Shown: piece after piece, positions 6,767-15,482 of the stretch | Position numbering within the stretch: the stretch's first letter is position 1 | Layout of the letters: each line of letters starts with the position of its first letter | Origin: Candidatus Peribacteraceae bacterium | Lineage (GTDB): Bacteria; Patescibacteriota; Gracilibacteria; Peribacterales; Peribacteraceae | Assembly (NCBI GenBank): GCA_028703445.1 | Contig: JAQVMW010000003.1 | Location: forward strand, 56,164-120,163 | Reading direction: 5' to 3' | Length of the DNA: 64,000 bases | The notes under the pieces: generated by a model | Seen by the model: the letters and a program-made list of their open reading frames with translations, nothing else | Database searches by the model: none | What the model was told of the DNA's origin: nothing | Program-made: the position numbers and the translations under genes

Positions 6767-9700
6767 TTATTCCGTAACAGTAAGCGAAACGGAATCTTCG
6801 GTGGTTTTACCGGTAAGATCCGTCGCCACGGCACGAAGACGATAGGTGCCCGGGCTGACGGTTACTCCATACATGAGCGCAAAAGGCTCCTTGGGTTTGG
6901 TGGTGAGCAAAAGATCATCAAGAGAGAACTGCACATACTTCAGCACGCCGTCTTGATCCCGCACGTCCGCACGCATGGAGAGCGTTTCGCCGACGGAGAT
7001 CGTCGTATCGCCACTGGGTTCCAAGAAGGAAACGGAGACGCCCGATCCTCCCTCGCCGAACCGGAAGGACACTGTTGCGGTGACAGAGTTGAAATACTCA
7101 TCTACGAGTGTGACTTCAAGCCGGTGCAGACCTGCCTCATCGATCGACCGCGGAACGCGCAACGGTTCATCGAAAGGCTCGGCTGTCCGCACGGCCACGC
7201 GCTTGCCGTCAATGACGAAGCGGATCTCTTGGATCTTCGACGCGACGTGATAGCTCAATTTTGGCCGGAAGGCCGGATACGTCACAGAGCCGTTCGCATC
7301 GGGCGAGAGAATTTGCAGTGTCGGCTGTTCGAGGCGCCCGGGCGTGAGAGAGGGATCGCATTTCTCAGTGGGTGCGACGGGCAGGGGCAGGATGGATCCC
7401 GAATGATCGGAAGTGGCATACCAGAGTGTCATCTGCTCTTTGACCCATCGTTGCACGCCCTCGTCCCACGTGGGCCAGCGGTCGGCCAGGATGCTCTTGG
7501 CCACGAGGAAACTCCCGGATTCCTGCGCCGCCTGCGGGCACGCATCCGAAGCGAGAAGGTGCGTAACCTTGTCCACCATGAGTTGCGCGCAGGCGGGATC
7601 CTGCAGCGTTGGGGGACGTTCCTCGAGGAATACATCCGCCCGTCTGAACTGAACGGGGGTGCACGGCGTGGGCAGCTCGCCGGAGAGCGTGGAAATTTGC
7701 GGCTGGATGATGCCCGGAGGCGGCGTGAATGTCGTCTTGGGAGCCGTGAGCACGCGATGCCCGCGCTCCATGAATTCCTTCCAGAGAGGGCTCGACGTAT
7801 TGAGTCCGTCCCCTTTGTCGTACATCGAGGAGCTGTCGGCATTGCCGGACCACACGCCCGCCACCAGATTGGGGGTGTACCCCAGTACCCACGCGTTATC
7901 CGGCTTGCGGAGAGCGCAGGTATTCTTGTCTTTCCATTCGAGACACTTGTTGCTCGTGCCGGTCTTCGCAGCCGCTTCGTAGCCCGAAACGGTAAGTTGC
8001 GATTTCCAGTAATCCGTCGGACGCACGGAAGCATCACTCAGGATCGACGTGATCTGGTACGCGATGCGCGGATCCAAGACCTGCCGCTCGTCCTTGTCGC
8101 GCTCCGGCGCGAACAGAAGCGCTCCCTTGCGATCCTCCACCTTGAGGATGCTCGTCACGGGCTTGTACATGCCTCCGTCACCGATTGAAGCGTACGCCTC
8201 CACCATCTCGAGGAGCGGCGTTTCGGCTGCTCCGAGCGCGAGCGGCCATCCGTACTCATACAGATTCCCCGCCGGAAGATCCGTCTGACTTCCGGAACCC
8301 GTAGTGGGCCGGAGAGCGGCACGCTTTGCGAGCGGTGTCGGCGCTCCGAGATCGCGCGCGAGATCCAGAATGGGCTGCTCCCCTCCCGCAAGGAAGAATG
8401 CCTTGGCGGCAGGGATGTTGCGAGAAGCGCCGAGTGCCTGGCGGATCGTCACGAGCCCCATCTCTTTGCCGTCGAAATCCTGCGGCTGATCGTCACCGAT
8501 CTTGGTCGTCACGTCGTAGAGAATCGTCGCCGGCGTGTATCCCTGCTGGAATGCCGCTGCGTACACGATTGGCTTGAAACTCGAACCGGGCTGCCGGGGC
8601 GCCTGTACCATGTCGATCTTGCCGCCGTGCTCCTCGTCGGAGTAATCGCTGTTGCCGACGTACGCCAGCACGTCACGCGTGGCAGGGTCGAGCGCGACGA
8701 GGGAAATGTTATGCGCACCGAAACGGTTCAGGATGTCTTCGCGGTGATTGGTCACGATCTTTTCGGCAATTTCCTGAAGCCGCCAGTCAAGTGTCGTCGT
8801 CACTTTCAGGCCGCCACGCTCCAGAATACCTTTCTCCGCCGATTCCCCGCCGAGAAGTTTCTCGACCTGATCCTTTACCCAGAGAACGAAGTGCGGGGCG
8901 CGAATGGTGTCGCGCATCGGCTGGAATGTGAGCGTCTCCAGCTCATCCAGAGCCTGCAGCCGCTGTTGCTCCGTAATCATTTCCAGTTCTTCCATGCGCT
9001 TAAGAACGGCATCCGCGCGACCGCCCACGTAGACCGTGGTCGCTCCCGTGCCGACGTTTGCTCCGAGCAACCCGAGCGTGACGTCGTCGTCGGAAATACC
9101 CGCAGCGGAGGTGATTTGACCACGCAAAACTTTGCGGACGACTTCATCACTCACCTTCGTACGCACATGGTATCCATACGGATTGAAGTAGGACGGTCGC
9201 TGCGGGAGTGCGGCCAGCACGGCGGATTGCGCCAATGTGAGCCCCGAGGCGGAACGCGCGAAGTACGTGCGACTGGCCTGCTCAATGCCATAAGCGTTCT
9301 GCCCGAAGGGAATCCAGTTCAAGTAGAGCTCCAGAAGCTCATCCTTGCTGAACTTGGTCTCCAGCTGGCAACCCAGAATCACTTCTTTGAATTTGCGGCT
9401 GACGATGTTCTCACCTTTCAGATCCAACGCATTGCGCGCAAGCTGCCTCGTGAGCGTGGACCCTCCACCCGCCTGACCCAGCAGAATAACGACGCGCATC
9501 ATGGCACGAATGTCGAGGCAACCGCGGTCGTAGAAGCGCTGATCCTCAATCGCGATGATCGCGTTCTTCATGGAATCGGGGATCTGCGCGCCGGGAACGA
9601 ACGTACGGTCCTCCTCATTGAAAAGCCGGTAGAGCTCGATGCCATTTCTGTCCGTGATCACCGTGCTCTGCGGAGCGAAGAGGCTCTTCGGATCACTGAT

Positions 9701-9955
9701 ATCAGGAAGCGTAAACCAGAGGAACGCACAGTAGAGTGCTCCCGCCGCAACGAGGAACGCACCGAAGCGGAGGAAGAACTTCTTGAAGCGCTTTTCCGTC
9801 CCCGGGGACGGCAGGAAAAAACGCGCGATCTTGCGCACGATGCGCAGGAGGGTACCGAACAATCCTCCGCCGCTCACAGACGGCATACGACGCACCGAAC
9901 GTCGGGAAGCCATCCGTCCATTCGAAAGCGGCCGGAGCTCAAACTCAGGAGCCAT
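6767..9955 (-). CDS. Class A penicillin-binding protein with C-terminal Ig-like domains
   Basis: This bifunctional peptidoglycan synthase has about 1062 residues. A basic N-terminal tail and one membrane anchor (about residues 58-82) precede the GT51 glycosyltransferase domain (IEDQRFYDRGCLD, GGSTLTRQLARN). The transpeptidase domain has the SxxK serine in RQPGSSFKP, SRN and AAKTGTSN. The last 200 or so residues look like two immunoglobulin-like beta domains, making the protein longer than usual PBP1A/1C (700-850). I prefer ATG 9955 because TACACT lies 9 nt before it. ATG 9988 would add 11 residues. The gene is divergent from the pilin-like gene at 10035. Confidence 0.92.
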   Translation of the reverse strand: MAPEFELRPLSNGRMASRRSVRRMPSVSGGGLFGTLLRIVRKIARFFLPSPGTEKRFKKFFLRFGAFLVAAGALYCAFLWFTLPDISDPKSLFAPQSTVITDRNGIELYRLFNEEDRTFVPGAQIPDSMKNAIIAIEDQRFYDRGCLDIRAMMRVVILLGQAGGGSTLTRQLARNALDLKGENIVSRKFKEVILGCQLETKFSKDELLELYLNWIPFGQNAYGIEQASRTYFARSASGLTLAQSAVLAALPQRPSYFNPYGYHVRTKVSDEVVRKVLRGQITSAAGISDDDVTLGLLGANVGTGATTVYVGGRADAVLKRMEELEMITEQQRLQALDELETLTFQPMRDTIRAPHFVLWVKDQVEKLLGGESAEKGILERGGLKVTTTLDWRLQEIAEKIVTNHREDILNRFGAHNISLVALDPATRDVLAYVGNSDYSDEEHGGKIDMVQAPRQPGSSFKPIVYAAAFQQGYTPATILYDVTTKIGDDQPQDFDGKEMGLVTIRQALGASRNIPAAKAFFLAGGEQPILDLARDLGAPTPLAKRAALRPTTGSGSQTDLPAGNLYEYGWPLALGAAETPLLEMVEAYASIGDGGMYKPVTSILKVEDRKGALLFAPERDKDERQVLDPRIAYQITSILSDASVRPTDYWKSQLTVSGYEAAAKTGTSNKCLEWKDKNTCALRKPDNAWVLGYTPNLVAGVWSGNADSSSMYDKGDGLNTSSPLWKEFMERGHRVLTAPKTTFTPPPGIIQPQISTLSGELPTPCTPVQFRRADVFLEERPPTLQDPACAQLMVDKVTHLLASDACPQAAQESGSFLVAKSILADRWPTWDEGVQRWVKEQMTLWYATSDHSGSILPLPVAPTEKCDPSLTPGRLEQPTLQILSPDANGSVTYPAFRPKLSYHVASKIQEIRFVIDGKRVAVRTAEPFDEPLRVPRSIDEAGLHRLEVTLVDEYFNSVTATVSFRFGEGGSGVSVSFLEPSGDTTISVGETLSMRADVRDQDGVLKYVQFSLDDLLLTTKPKEPFALMYGVTVSPGTYRLRAVATDLTGKTTEDSVSLTVTE

Positions 9956-10019
9956 GAGAGATTGAGTGTAAAGCTCTCTCTCCGGCATCGCAAATGAGTC
10001 TGCAGAAGACTGGATTCTG

Positions 10020-10028
10020 TGCTATAAT
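10020..10028 (+). promoter_or_regulatory. Extended -10 promoter, leaderless start
   Basis: TGCTATAAT is a near-consensus extended -10 box ending 6 nt before ATG 10035. The first transcribed base should therefore fall at or next to the start codon. Confidence 0.7.
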
Positions 10029-10034
10029 GGACAG

Positions 10035-10367
10035 ATGTCCATCTTCAGAGCTATCGGCGATTGGCTGATCCCGGTCGTGCGTGCCCAAGGACAGGCGTTC
10101 GGATCATTCACCGTCACGTCGTGGGGCTACGGAGATCGCACGTGGCAGAGCATCCTCGGGAGCATCGTGAATATGCTCAAGAGCACGATCACCATGGCTT
10201 CAGTGGCTGTTTTCGTAACGGGAGCTTTTCTCTTCGCCATCTCTGCGGGGGATGAGAAGCGCAAATCCAATGGAAAGAACATGATGATCGGTGCACTCTG
10301 GGCTCTGGGGATTGTCCTGGGGGCACAGGCGATTCTGCGCACCGCATCGTACTTCGTGTGGGGGTAA
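10035..10367 (+). CDS. Small two-helix membrane protein, VirB2/TrbC pilin-like
   Basis: This 110-residue protein has an N-terminal amphipathic segment ending in VRAQG, a possible signal-peptidase site. Two membrane helices follow (about residues 50-71 and 82-104), joined by a basic loop (GDEKRKSNGKN). The architecture matches the VirB2/TrbC-like conjugative pilin family that is common in CPR genomes, but no other type IV secretion genes are adjacent. It could equally be an uncharacterised small membrane protein. It is expressed from an extended -10 directly at the start codon. The gap to the next gene (10368-10529) contains only that gene's promoter. Confidence 0.72.
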   Translation: MSIFRAIGDWLIPVVRAQGQAFGSFTVTSWGYGDRTWQSILGSIVNMLKSTITMASVAVFVTGAFLFAISAGDEKRKSNGKNMMIGALWALGIVLGAQAILRTASYFVWG

Positions 10368-10490
10368 GACGAAATGGACTGTCTGGGCCATTCAACTCGA
10401 ACAAAAGCCAAACAGTATAGGGAAAGTTCATCAGATGAGAACTAAACCGGACTTATTTTCTCCTCTGTTTTCAAAAAAACTCGGGAAAAA

Positions 10491-10518
10491 TTGAGCGTCT
10501 CATGGCGACATGTACAAT
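10491..10518 (+). promoter_or_regulatory. Promoter of the TPR protein gene
   Basis: TTGAGC and TACAAT are 16 nt apart, ending 11 nt before ATG 10530. A TTG codon that could extend the gene upstream is part of the -35 box, which argues for the ATG start. Confidence 0.55.
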
Positions 10519-10529
10519 GGCGTCCTCTT

Positions 10530-11123
10530 ATGCACGCATCCCACTCTTCCGACACCCTGGAACGACTCGAGTGCGCAGAGCAGCTGAAGCTCACGGGCAA
10601 GCATGAAGAAGCCCTGAAGATCCTGGAAGAGCTGCTCATGGAAGATCCGGAGAATGTTCCCGCGCTCGAAGAAGTGGCGGATAACGAATTGAGCTTGGGG
10701 CATTTCGCGCGCGCGGAACGTGCCGCAAAACGAGCTGTCGTCATCGGGAACAAGAGCTACACCGGGCACTACATCTTGGGCTTTGTGCACTCCCATGAGG
10801 AAAAATGGGATCTCTCTCTCAAAGAACTCAAGATGGCCAATACCTTAAGCCCGAACAACGCCGAAATCCTGCGCTGCCTGGGATGGGCACTCTTCAACGC
10901 GGGTCAACGAGCGCAGGGCATTGTCACACTGGAACGGGCACTCAATCTGGATCAGGAAAACCCTCTCACTCTCTGCGATCTTGGCTCCGGGTACCTGCAG
11001 GTGCAGAACCTGCGCAAGGCGCGGGCTCTCTTCCAGCGGGCACTGGAGATCGATCCGGAGAACGAACGGGCGAAGGAATGCGTACTCATGGCAGAGCGAT
11101 TGCTCAAGGCAGTGGAGAAATGA
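10530..11123 (+). CDS. Tetratricopeptide-repeat protein
   Basis: This 197-residue soluble protein is made almost wholly of TPR units of 34 residues. Examples are GKHEEALKILEELLMEDPEN, GHFARAERAAKRAVVIG, EKWDLSLKELKMANTLSPNN, GQRAQGIVTLERALNLDQEN and NLRKARALFQRALEIDPEN, giving about five repeats. It probably serves as a protein-interaction scaffold; the partner is unknown. There is no signal peptide. It precedes ftsX by 43 nt, so a link with cell division is possible but not shown. Confidence 0.85.
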   Translation: MHASHSSDTLERLECAEQLKLTGKHEEALKILEELLMEDPENVPALEEVADNELSLGHFARAERAAKRAVVIGNKSYTGHYILGFVHSHEEKWDLSLKELKMANTLSPNNAEILRCLGWALFNAGQRAQGIVTLERALNLDQENPLTLCDLGSGYLQVQNLRKARALFQRALEIDPENERAKECVLMAERLLKAVEK

Positions 11124-11166
11124 CGGACGACATCGTATACTCCTGAATAGTCCTCCGCGTGTTTCC

Positions 11167-12108
11167 ATGCACTTGATTGTCTTTCGCTTAAGTTTCCGCC
11201 GCGCACTCTTAAGCCTTCGGCGCGAAGGTGGCTGGCGCACAAGTTTCGGCTCCCTCCTCGGCATCTGCATGCTTTTTCAGTTCCTGCTCCTGGGACTCTT
11301 GGCTGCGGCAGCCATGCGGTCGCTCCTGCTGTCAAATTCCGACCTCAAACTCGAGATCCGGTCAGAAGCCCCCCGTGGAGAAGTCCAGCAGTTTTTGACC
11401 ACTCTGCAGCAATTGCCGTACGTCGAACGGGCCGTGTACATCACCCGCGAACAGGCGCTCGCCCGCATCAAGACGGAGGACCCCTCCCTCGCCGCGTTCT
11501 TCGAGAAATTCCAGGTGGACAATCCCTTCCCCGATACCATCGGCGTCACGCTTTTGTCTCTCGCCGATTATCCGGCATTCTCGACATTTCTCTCGGATAC
11601 GCACTGGCAGCAATTGGTTGATCCCTCTCTCCTCTCGACGATCACGCATCAGGAAGAACGGGTGCGTGAGCTTTTGCGCGTCGCGAACGGCGGTCAGAAT
11701 CTCGCCACCATCCTGCTCCTGCTCGCATGCGGAATCCTGCTCTCCACGGTCATTGAATTCACGCGCAGAAACGCTCTCAGTCGTTCCGCCGAAGTTCTAG
11801 TGGAACGGCTGATGGGCGCCGACAACCCCCTCCTCGTGCTGCCCTTCATCTGGGAAGCCACCTTGTTACTCTGGGGCAGCATCGTCATGAGTGCCATCGT
11901 GCTCTCTCTCTTCCTCCTCATCCTGCCCACGCTCGTTCCGGCCTTGAGTAGCGGCGGCGCACTGGCCTCCCTCTACTTAACCGCAGTGCCCATTGTTTCA
12001 TTCGCGCTACCCGTTTCTCTCATCCTTGAATTTCTCTGCGCGCCTCTGCTGGCTCTATTCGGCGTCTGGCTAGGAATCCGTCCATCCCTGAGAGAAGCAT
12101 CACTCTGA
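11167..12108 (+). CDS. ftsX: Cell division protein FtsX
   Basis: This 313-residue ABC-type permease-like protein partners FtsE to regulate peptidoglycan hydrolases at the septum. The first membrane helix lies at about residues 22-50. It is followed by the extracytoplasmic FtsX domain (YVERAVYITREQALARIK, FPDTIGVTL) and three more helices at about 178-200, 220-250 and 268-300, which gives the usual four. I start at ATG 11167 (MHLIVFRLSFRRAL). A longer frame upstream overlaps the TPR gene and is not family-like. A TATACT box lies at 11136-11141. FtsE is not adjacent, which is unusual because ftsEX normally form an operon. Confidence 0.88.
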   Translation: MHLIVFRLSFRRALLSLRREGGWRTSFGSLLGICMLFQFLLLGLLAAAAMRSLLLSNSDLKLEIRSEAPRGEVQQFLTTLQQLPYVERAVYITREQALARIKTEDPSLAAFFEKFQVDNPFPDTIGVTLLSLADYPAFSTFLSDTHWQQLVDPSLLSTITHQEERVRELLRVANGGQNLATILLLLACGILLSTVIEFTRRNALSRSAEVLVERLMGADNPLLVLPFIWEATLLLWGSIVMSAIVLSLFLLILPTLVPALSSGGALASLYLTAVPIVSFALPVSLILEFLCAPLLALFGVWLGIRPSLREASL

Positions 12109-12113
12109 CCTCG

Positions 12114-12153
12114 GTGATCCTTGTATTCCTGAACTCCTGTAATCCTGTATTCT
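12114..12153. repeat. 8-bp degenerate tandem array between ftsX and recO
   Basis: Consecutive octads are GTATTCCT, GAACTCCT, GTAATCCT and GTATTC, preceded by GTGATCCT. The array fills most of the ftsX-recO gap and ends just before the GTG start of recO. Confidence 0.7.
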
Positions 12154-12159
12154 TTTCTC

Positions 12160-12783
12160 GTGCCCCACTCCCGGACGTTCGACTGCATCGTGCTCGCTTC
12201 CTATGACATTGGGGAGGCAGACCGATTCGTGATCCTGCTCACCCGCGAGGAAGGGAGATTAGCGGCACGCGTACCCGGTGCCCGGCGCGTCAAGAGCCGT
12301 CTGGCTTCGCTCCTGCCGCTCACCCACTGCCCCGTGGAATTGAAGGAATCGAAAGGCAGCTACATCGTCAGCGGTATCGCCATGGCACCGCGCCCAGCGG
12401 ATCCCGCGCACCTGCAGAATTTTCTCGCGCGCACGCAGATGAGCGAACTCCTGCTCACGCTCCTGTCGGATGGCGAACCTGTGCCCGAGATTTTTGAGTC
12501 ACTGTCTCTGCTGCTGCAAAAGGAACAATGTTCCCCCTTGGATCTTCTCACGTTCACCTTTCGCGTACTGGCTCTGCTGGGAGTGTTGCCGGAAATAACG
12601 AATCGCCTCTTTGCCGCACTCACCCCGGAAGAACGTTCCTTCGTCCACGCGAGCATGCACGGGGCGCCTGTGGACAAAACCGTATCTTGCATCCGCCTAA
12701 GAACCCTCTGCACGCAACTGGTACGAGAACACTGCTCGCGTCCTCTGCGCTCCATGGATGTGGCTGCGGCATGCAACGCCTAG
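12160..12783 (+). CDS. recO: DNA repair protein RecO
   Basis: This 207-residue RecO helps load RecA on SSB-coated gaps. The OB-fold N-terminus is clear: CIVLASYDIGEADRFVILLT, EEGRLAARVPGARRVKSRL and LLPLTHCPVELKE. The C-terminal helical part is short; the full family length is about 240. No CxxC zinc motif is evident, as in many RecO proteins. The start is GTG 12160. The 3' end overlaps the convergent vanW-like gene by 4 nt. Confidence 0.88.
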   Translation: MPHSRTFDCIVLASYDIGEADRFVILLTREEGRLAARVPGARRVKSRLASLLPLTHCPVELKESKGSYIVSGIAMAPRPADPAHLQNFLARTQMSELLLTLLSDGEPVPEIFESLSLLLQKEQCSPLDLLTFTFRVLALLGVLPEITNRLFAALTPEERSFVHASMHGAPVDKTVSCIRLRTLCTQLVREHCSRPLRSMDVAAACNA

Positions 12784-14060
12784 TGCTTCGAGGAAACACT
12801 GGCAGCCGACGCGCTGCTGGAAGAAGTGGTGAGGAGAGATGACGTCGCCTCAATTCCGATTTGATCGTAACGCGGACGTGCCTCGTAGACGGAGTAGACC
12901 GACTCCTCTTGTTCGGTATCTCCGCGGGAGGTTAAGCGCCACCACAGGGCTTTCATGCCCGGTACACGCTCTCCCACCTTGCGCGTCGTCCCGACAGGAA
13001 TCTCGGTGGTGTACTCGATCTTGTCGGGTGGTGGCGCCGTAAAGCCCCACGTGTACGGCCCGACCACCTCGCTGACGCGATCATCACGAGTGCCGTAGTA
13101 AATGTAGTATGCATGATTGCTCTCAATGAAGGTCTGGATGAGAAGAGCTCCAGGAGAATCATTGAGGAACTTGATATCCGTGTTCGGCGGATAGATGGTG
13201 GCATCCGTTCCCTGTGGACTGTAATAGTGTACGGCGTAACTGTGATTCCGGCGTTCAAGGATCGGGAAACCGTACTCCCAGAGTCCCCGGTAGAACGTCG
13301 TCCCCACCTGGCAGAGTCCTCCGCCGTAATCCGGGAGCGTCTTGTCGCCCATGATCACGAGCTCTTTAAAGTAGCCGGTCCTCGCATTCACCGGACCAAG
13401 GGTCTGATCGAAGGAAAAATTGGCTCCCTGCGGGATGAGAACGCCGTTGAATTTGGCAAGCCCGACCTGAATGTTGTGACGTCTTGCCCCGGTCGAACCG
13501 CTGAAATCGGATTCACCGACGCTCACAACTTCCCGAATGCCCTGCGCGCTGAGCGCGGGATCTTCAACGGAAATCTGGGGCTGCGTCTCGATGACGGGGA
13601 GCGTGATATCCGTGATCCCTGCCTCGAGAGCACTCACGGTGAGCGTTACGGCGCGCTCCAGATCGACGCGGCGCCCCAGCATGCCCACACCCTCAAACGT
13701 AATCGATCCTGTGCCGCGACGGATAATCACCGATCCCGCGCCGCGATCGAACGTCGAGGCGATCTGGCGCTTGAGCGCCGCACGGATGGTATCGCGGTTC
13801 CATGTAACCTCTTCCGCACGCTGAAAACCGACGGGTAAGGTGGGGACGCGGTCACCATCCACGCGAAACGCCGCGGGAATTTTCACCAGTTGCCCCTCAT
13901 AGGTCCACACCTCCTTCGATTCCTGCCACTCCTTGCCGACCGCGATGGTGAAGAGGTGATGCTGATAGCGGTACGTCAGCGCGGCTGCGGAAGCGCGCAC
14001 GGGGAGAAACCAGAGAATGGCGACGAAGCCGACAAGAAAAAGGAAGTACCATCGCACCAA
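12780..14060 (-). CDS. Exported VanW family protein
   Basis: This 426-residue protein has an N-terminal signal peptide or anchor (residues 1-27). A region about 60-160 resembles the peptidoglycan-binding-4 domain. A VanW domain follows at about 200-330 (NIQVGLAKFNGVLIPQGANF, YGGGLCQVGTTFYRG, RNHSYAVHYYSPQGTDATIY). A serine-rich tail closes it. VanW domains are linked to vancomycin-resistance clusters in some bacteria, but the biochemical role is unknown. A cell-wall role is likely in view of the domain partners. TACCAT lies 11 nt upstream of the start. Confidence 0.88.
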   Translation of the reverse strand: MVRWYFLFLVGFVAILWFLPVRASAAALTYRYQHHLFTIAVGKEWQESKEVWTYEGQLVKIPAAFRVDGDRVPTLPVGFQRAEEVTWNRDTIRAALKRQIASTFDRGAGSVIIRRGTGSITFEGVGMLGRRVDLERAVTLTVSALEAGITDITLPVIETQPQISVEDPALSAQGIREVVSVGESDFSGSTGARRHNIQVGLAKFNGVLIPQGANFSFDQTLGPVNARTGYFKELVIMGDKTLPDYGGGLCQVGTTFYRGLWEYGFPILERRNHSYAVHYYSPQGTDATIYPPNTDIKFLNDSPGALLIQTFIESNHAYYIYYGTRDDRVSEVVGPYTWGFTAPPPDKIEYTTEIPVGTTRKVGERVPGMKALWWRLTSRGDTEQEESVYSVYEARPRYDQIGIEATSSLLTTSSSSASAASVSSKH

Positions 14061-14071
14061 TGAATGGTAAC

Positions 14072-14111
14072 GGTGGATCGGGAATTAGGGAAATCGGGAA
14101 CCGAGGAAGGA
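14072..14111. repeat. 8-bp degenerate array upstream of vanW-like gene
   Basis: Octads are GGTGGATC, GGGAATTA, GGGAAATC, GGGAACCG and AGGAAGGA. The reverse complement (TTCCC type) resembles the TCCC-type array at 14762-14796, so the two bracket the gene at 14189-14683 in inverted orientation. Confidence 0.6.
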
Positions 14112-14188
14112 AGGGTGTTTTTTTGAAAGCACTTAAGGACAGAAAGATTTAGGAGGAAGAAAGATCTCCTAGGCCTCCACCATTCAAT

Positions 14189-14683
14189 TTAGGCTAGGCT
14201 ATTTCCATCGTGGCACTCATAGCTATGCTCTCCAGCATCGTACATCATGATACTCACTGGAAAGGTTCTCTGGGGCAGTGGATCTTTCGTAAATAAGGTA
14301 AAAACATGCGGATTTTCCCGTCCTCCGGGTGCTGCACAATAGCCGCCTCCCGGAACCGCTCGCGTGATTGTGGGAGAGAGCTCTTTCAATTCGCCTAATT
14401 CATCGCTCGTGTAGATAAAATGTAAATAAAGCGTGTGCAAGGTGTGGATTAACTTTCGCCTTTCTTCTGCCGTGAGGCCCGCTGGAAAAGTCGTTGCATC
14501 GACAAGTTCCTGGCAGCGAAGGGCCCTCTGTGCAGCTTCTCTCATTGATGATTGCAACTCTTTTGGGAATCGCTCTCGATCAACCAGATTATCCTGTCTC
14601 GCCGGTCTGCTACACCGATCCATGTTGAATTTATCGACGATTGTTTGATCGACGGAAAAACTTGAACCTATTGCTTGATTCAT
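14189..14683 (-). CDS. Unrecognised 164-residue protein
   Basis: No family is recognised. The protein is soluble, with no signal or membrane segment. The central region (REAAQRALRCQELVDATTF, LTAEERRKLIHTLHTLYLHF) is probably helical and the C-terminal third is rich in Gly, Pro and His. On the minus strand TTGACA (14730-14735) and TATAAA (14710-14715) lie upstream, spaced 14 nt, tighter than optimal. The local DNA is more AT-rich than the neighbours. The gene sits between two inverted short-period arrays, which may mark it as an inserted cassette. Confidence 0.6.
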   Translation of the reverse strand: MNQAIGSSFSVDQTIVDKFNMDRCSRPARQDNLVDRERFPKELQSSMREAAQRALRCQELVDATTFPAGLTAEERRKLIHTLHTLYLHFIYTSDELGELKELSPTITRAVPGGGYCAAPGGRENPHVFTLFTKDPLPQRTFPVSIMMYDAGEHSYECHDGNSLA

Positions 14684-14761
14684 TACAAGGGGGAAGAAAG
14701 GAGAAGCACTTTATATTCTTTATATAAACTGTCAAACCACATTCCCCGCGATTTCTCCCCA

Positions 14762-14796
14762 TCCTAAGTCCTATTTCCTAGTTCCCTAATCCCTTG
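14762..14796. repeat. 7-bp degenerate array at 3' end of the RNase HI gene
   Basis: Heptads are TCCTAAG, TCCTATT, TCCTAGT, TCCCTAA and TCCCTTG. The array overlaps the RNase HI stop codon, so the last residues of that protein (KGLGN) are array-encoded. Confidence 0.7.
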
Positions 14797-15482
14797 TACT
14801 TCGGCGCCGGATGCTCGTCGAGCGCCTTGTTCACCAGCGCATCGGCCCGAAAGTTGTCGGAACGGGGAATGTGCTTGAACGTGATGGAACGGAAGGAATG
14901 CGCGAGTGCCTGGATTTCCTCCACGAAGGCCTTTAAATGCGCCATGCGCACCTGATACTCGCCGTTGAGCTGACGGACGATGAGCTCGGAATCAAGATGG
15001 CAGATCAGACGATTGGGTTGGTACCGCTTTGCGATCTTGAGCCCCTCGATCAGCGCCCTGTACTCCGCGACATTATTGGTCTCGATGCCGATGCGTTCCA
15101 TGTGCTCCCGAAGCGTCACCCCGCGCGCCGGATCTTCGAGAATGCAACCGATAGCCGCCTGTCCCGGGTTCCCGCGCGAGCCGCCGTCGGTGAAGAGGTG
15201 GAGCGTTCCCCCAACGGACTGGGGCTGATCCTCCAGTGGAAGCTTGAGGGGGCCATTGAGCTCGCGCGTAATGAGATCTGCCACGAACTGTTCCCGCTCC
15301 CTAACGCGGGGAAAGAGTTTAAGAAGTCTGCGCTCGAGAGCTGCAGGAATGCGCGTCACGGGGGAATAGTACAGGAACGACGATTTCAATGCAGCGACCG
15401 ACTCAACCTTCAGTAACCAAACGATCAACAATCGACTATGAGCTTTGAGTGAAAAAAAACAATAAACAGCAAATCGTCCCAA
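14778..15482 (-). CDS. rnhA: RNase HI family protein with N-terminal extension
   Basis: The RNase HI domain occupies about residues 90-225 and should cleave RNA in RNA-DNA hybrids. The acidic catalytic set is visible: Asp in LFTDGGSRGNPG, Glu in NNVAEYRAL, Asp in CHLDSELIV, and Asp in DNFRADALVNKAL. The part before it (ALERRLLKLFPRVREREQF) is helical and basic. The true start is uncertain. ATG 15482 gives 234 residues but begins in low-complexity DNA. GTG 15359 (VTRIPAALERR) would give 193 residues and lies a few bases after a TACTAT box. Confidence 0.85.
   Translation of the reverse strand: MGRFAVYCFFSLKAHSRLLIVWLLKVESVAALKSSFLYYSPVTRIPAALERRLLKLFPRVREREQFVADLITRELNGPLKLPLEDQPQSVGGTLHLFTDGGSRGNPGQAAIGCILEDPARGVTLREHMERIGIETNNVAEYRALIEGLKIAKRYQPNRLICHLDSELIVRQLNGEYQVRMAHLKAFVEEIQALAHSFRSITFKHIPRSDNFRADALVNKALDEHPAPKYKGLGN

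Noticed and set aside
6590..8188. Long plus-strand frame of about 530 codons
   Set aside because: It lies antisense to the penicillin-binding protein gene, has Arg/His-rich composition typical of antisense reading, and matches no family.
8627..9997. Long plus-strand frame of about 450 codons
   Set aside because: Also antisense to the penicillin-binding protein gene, with no start signal and atypical composition.
10491..10529. TTG start extending the TPR protein by 13 residues
   Set aside because: The TTG is part of the -35 box and the added residues do not resemble a TPR protein start.
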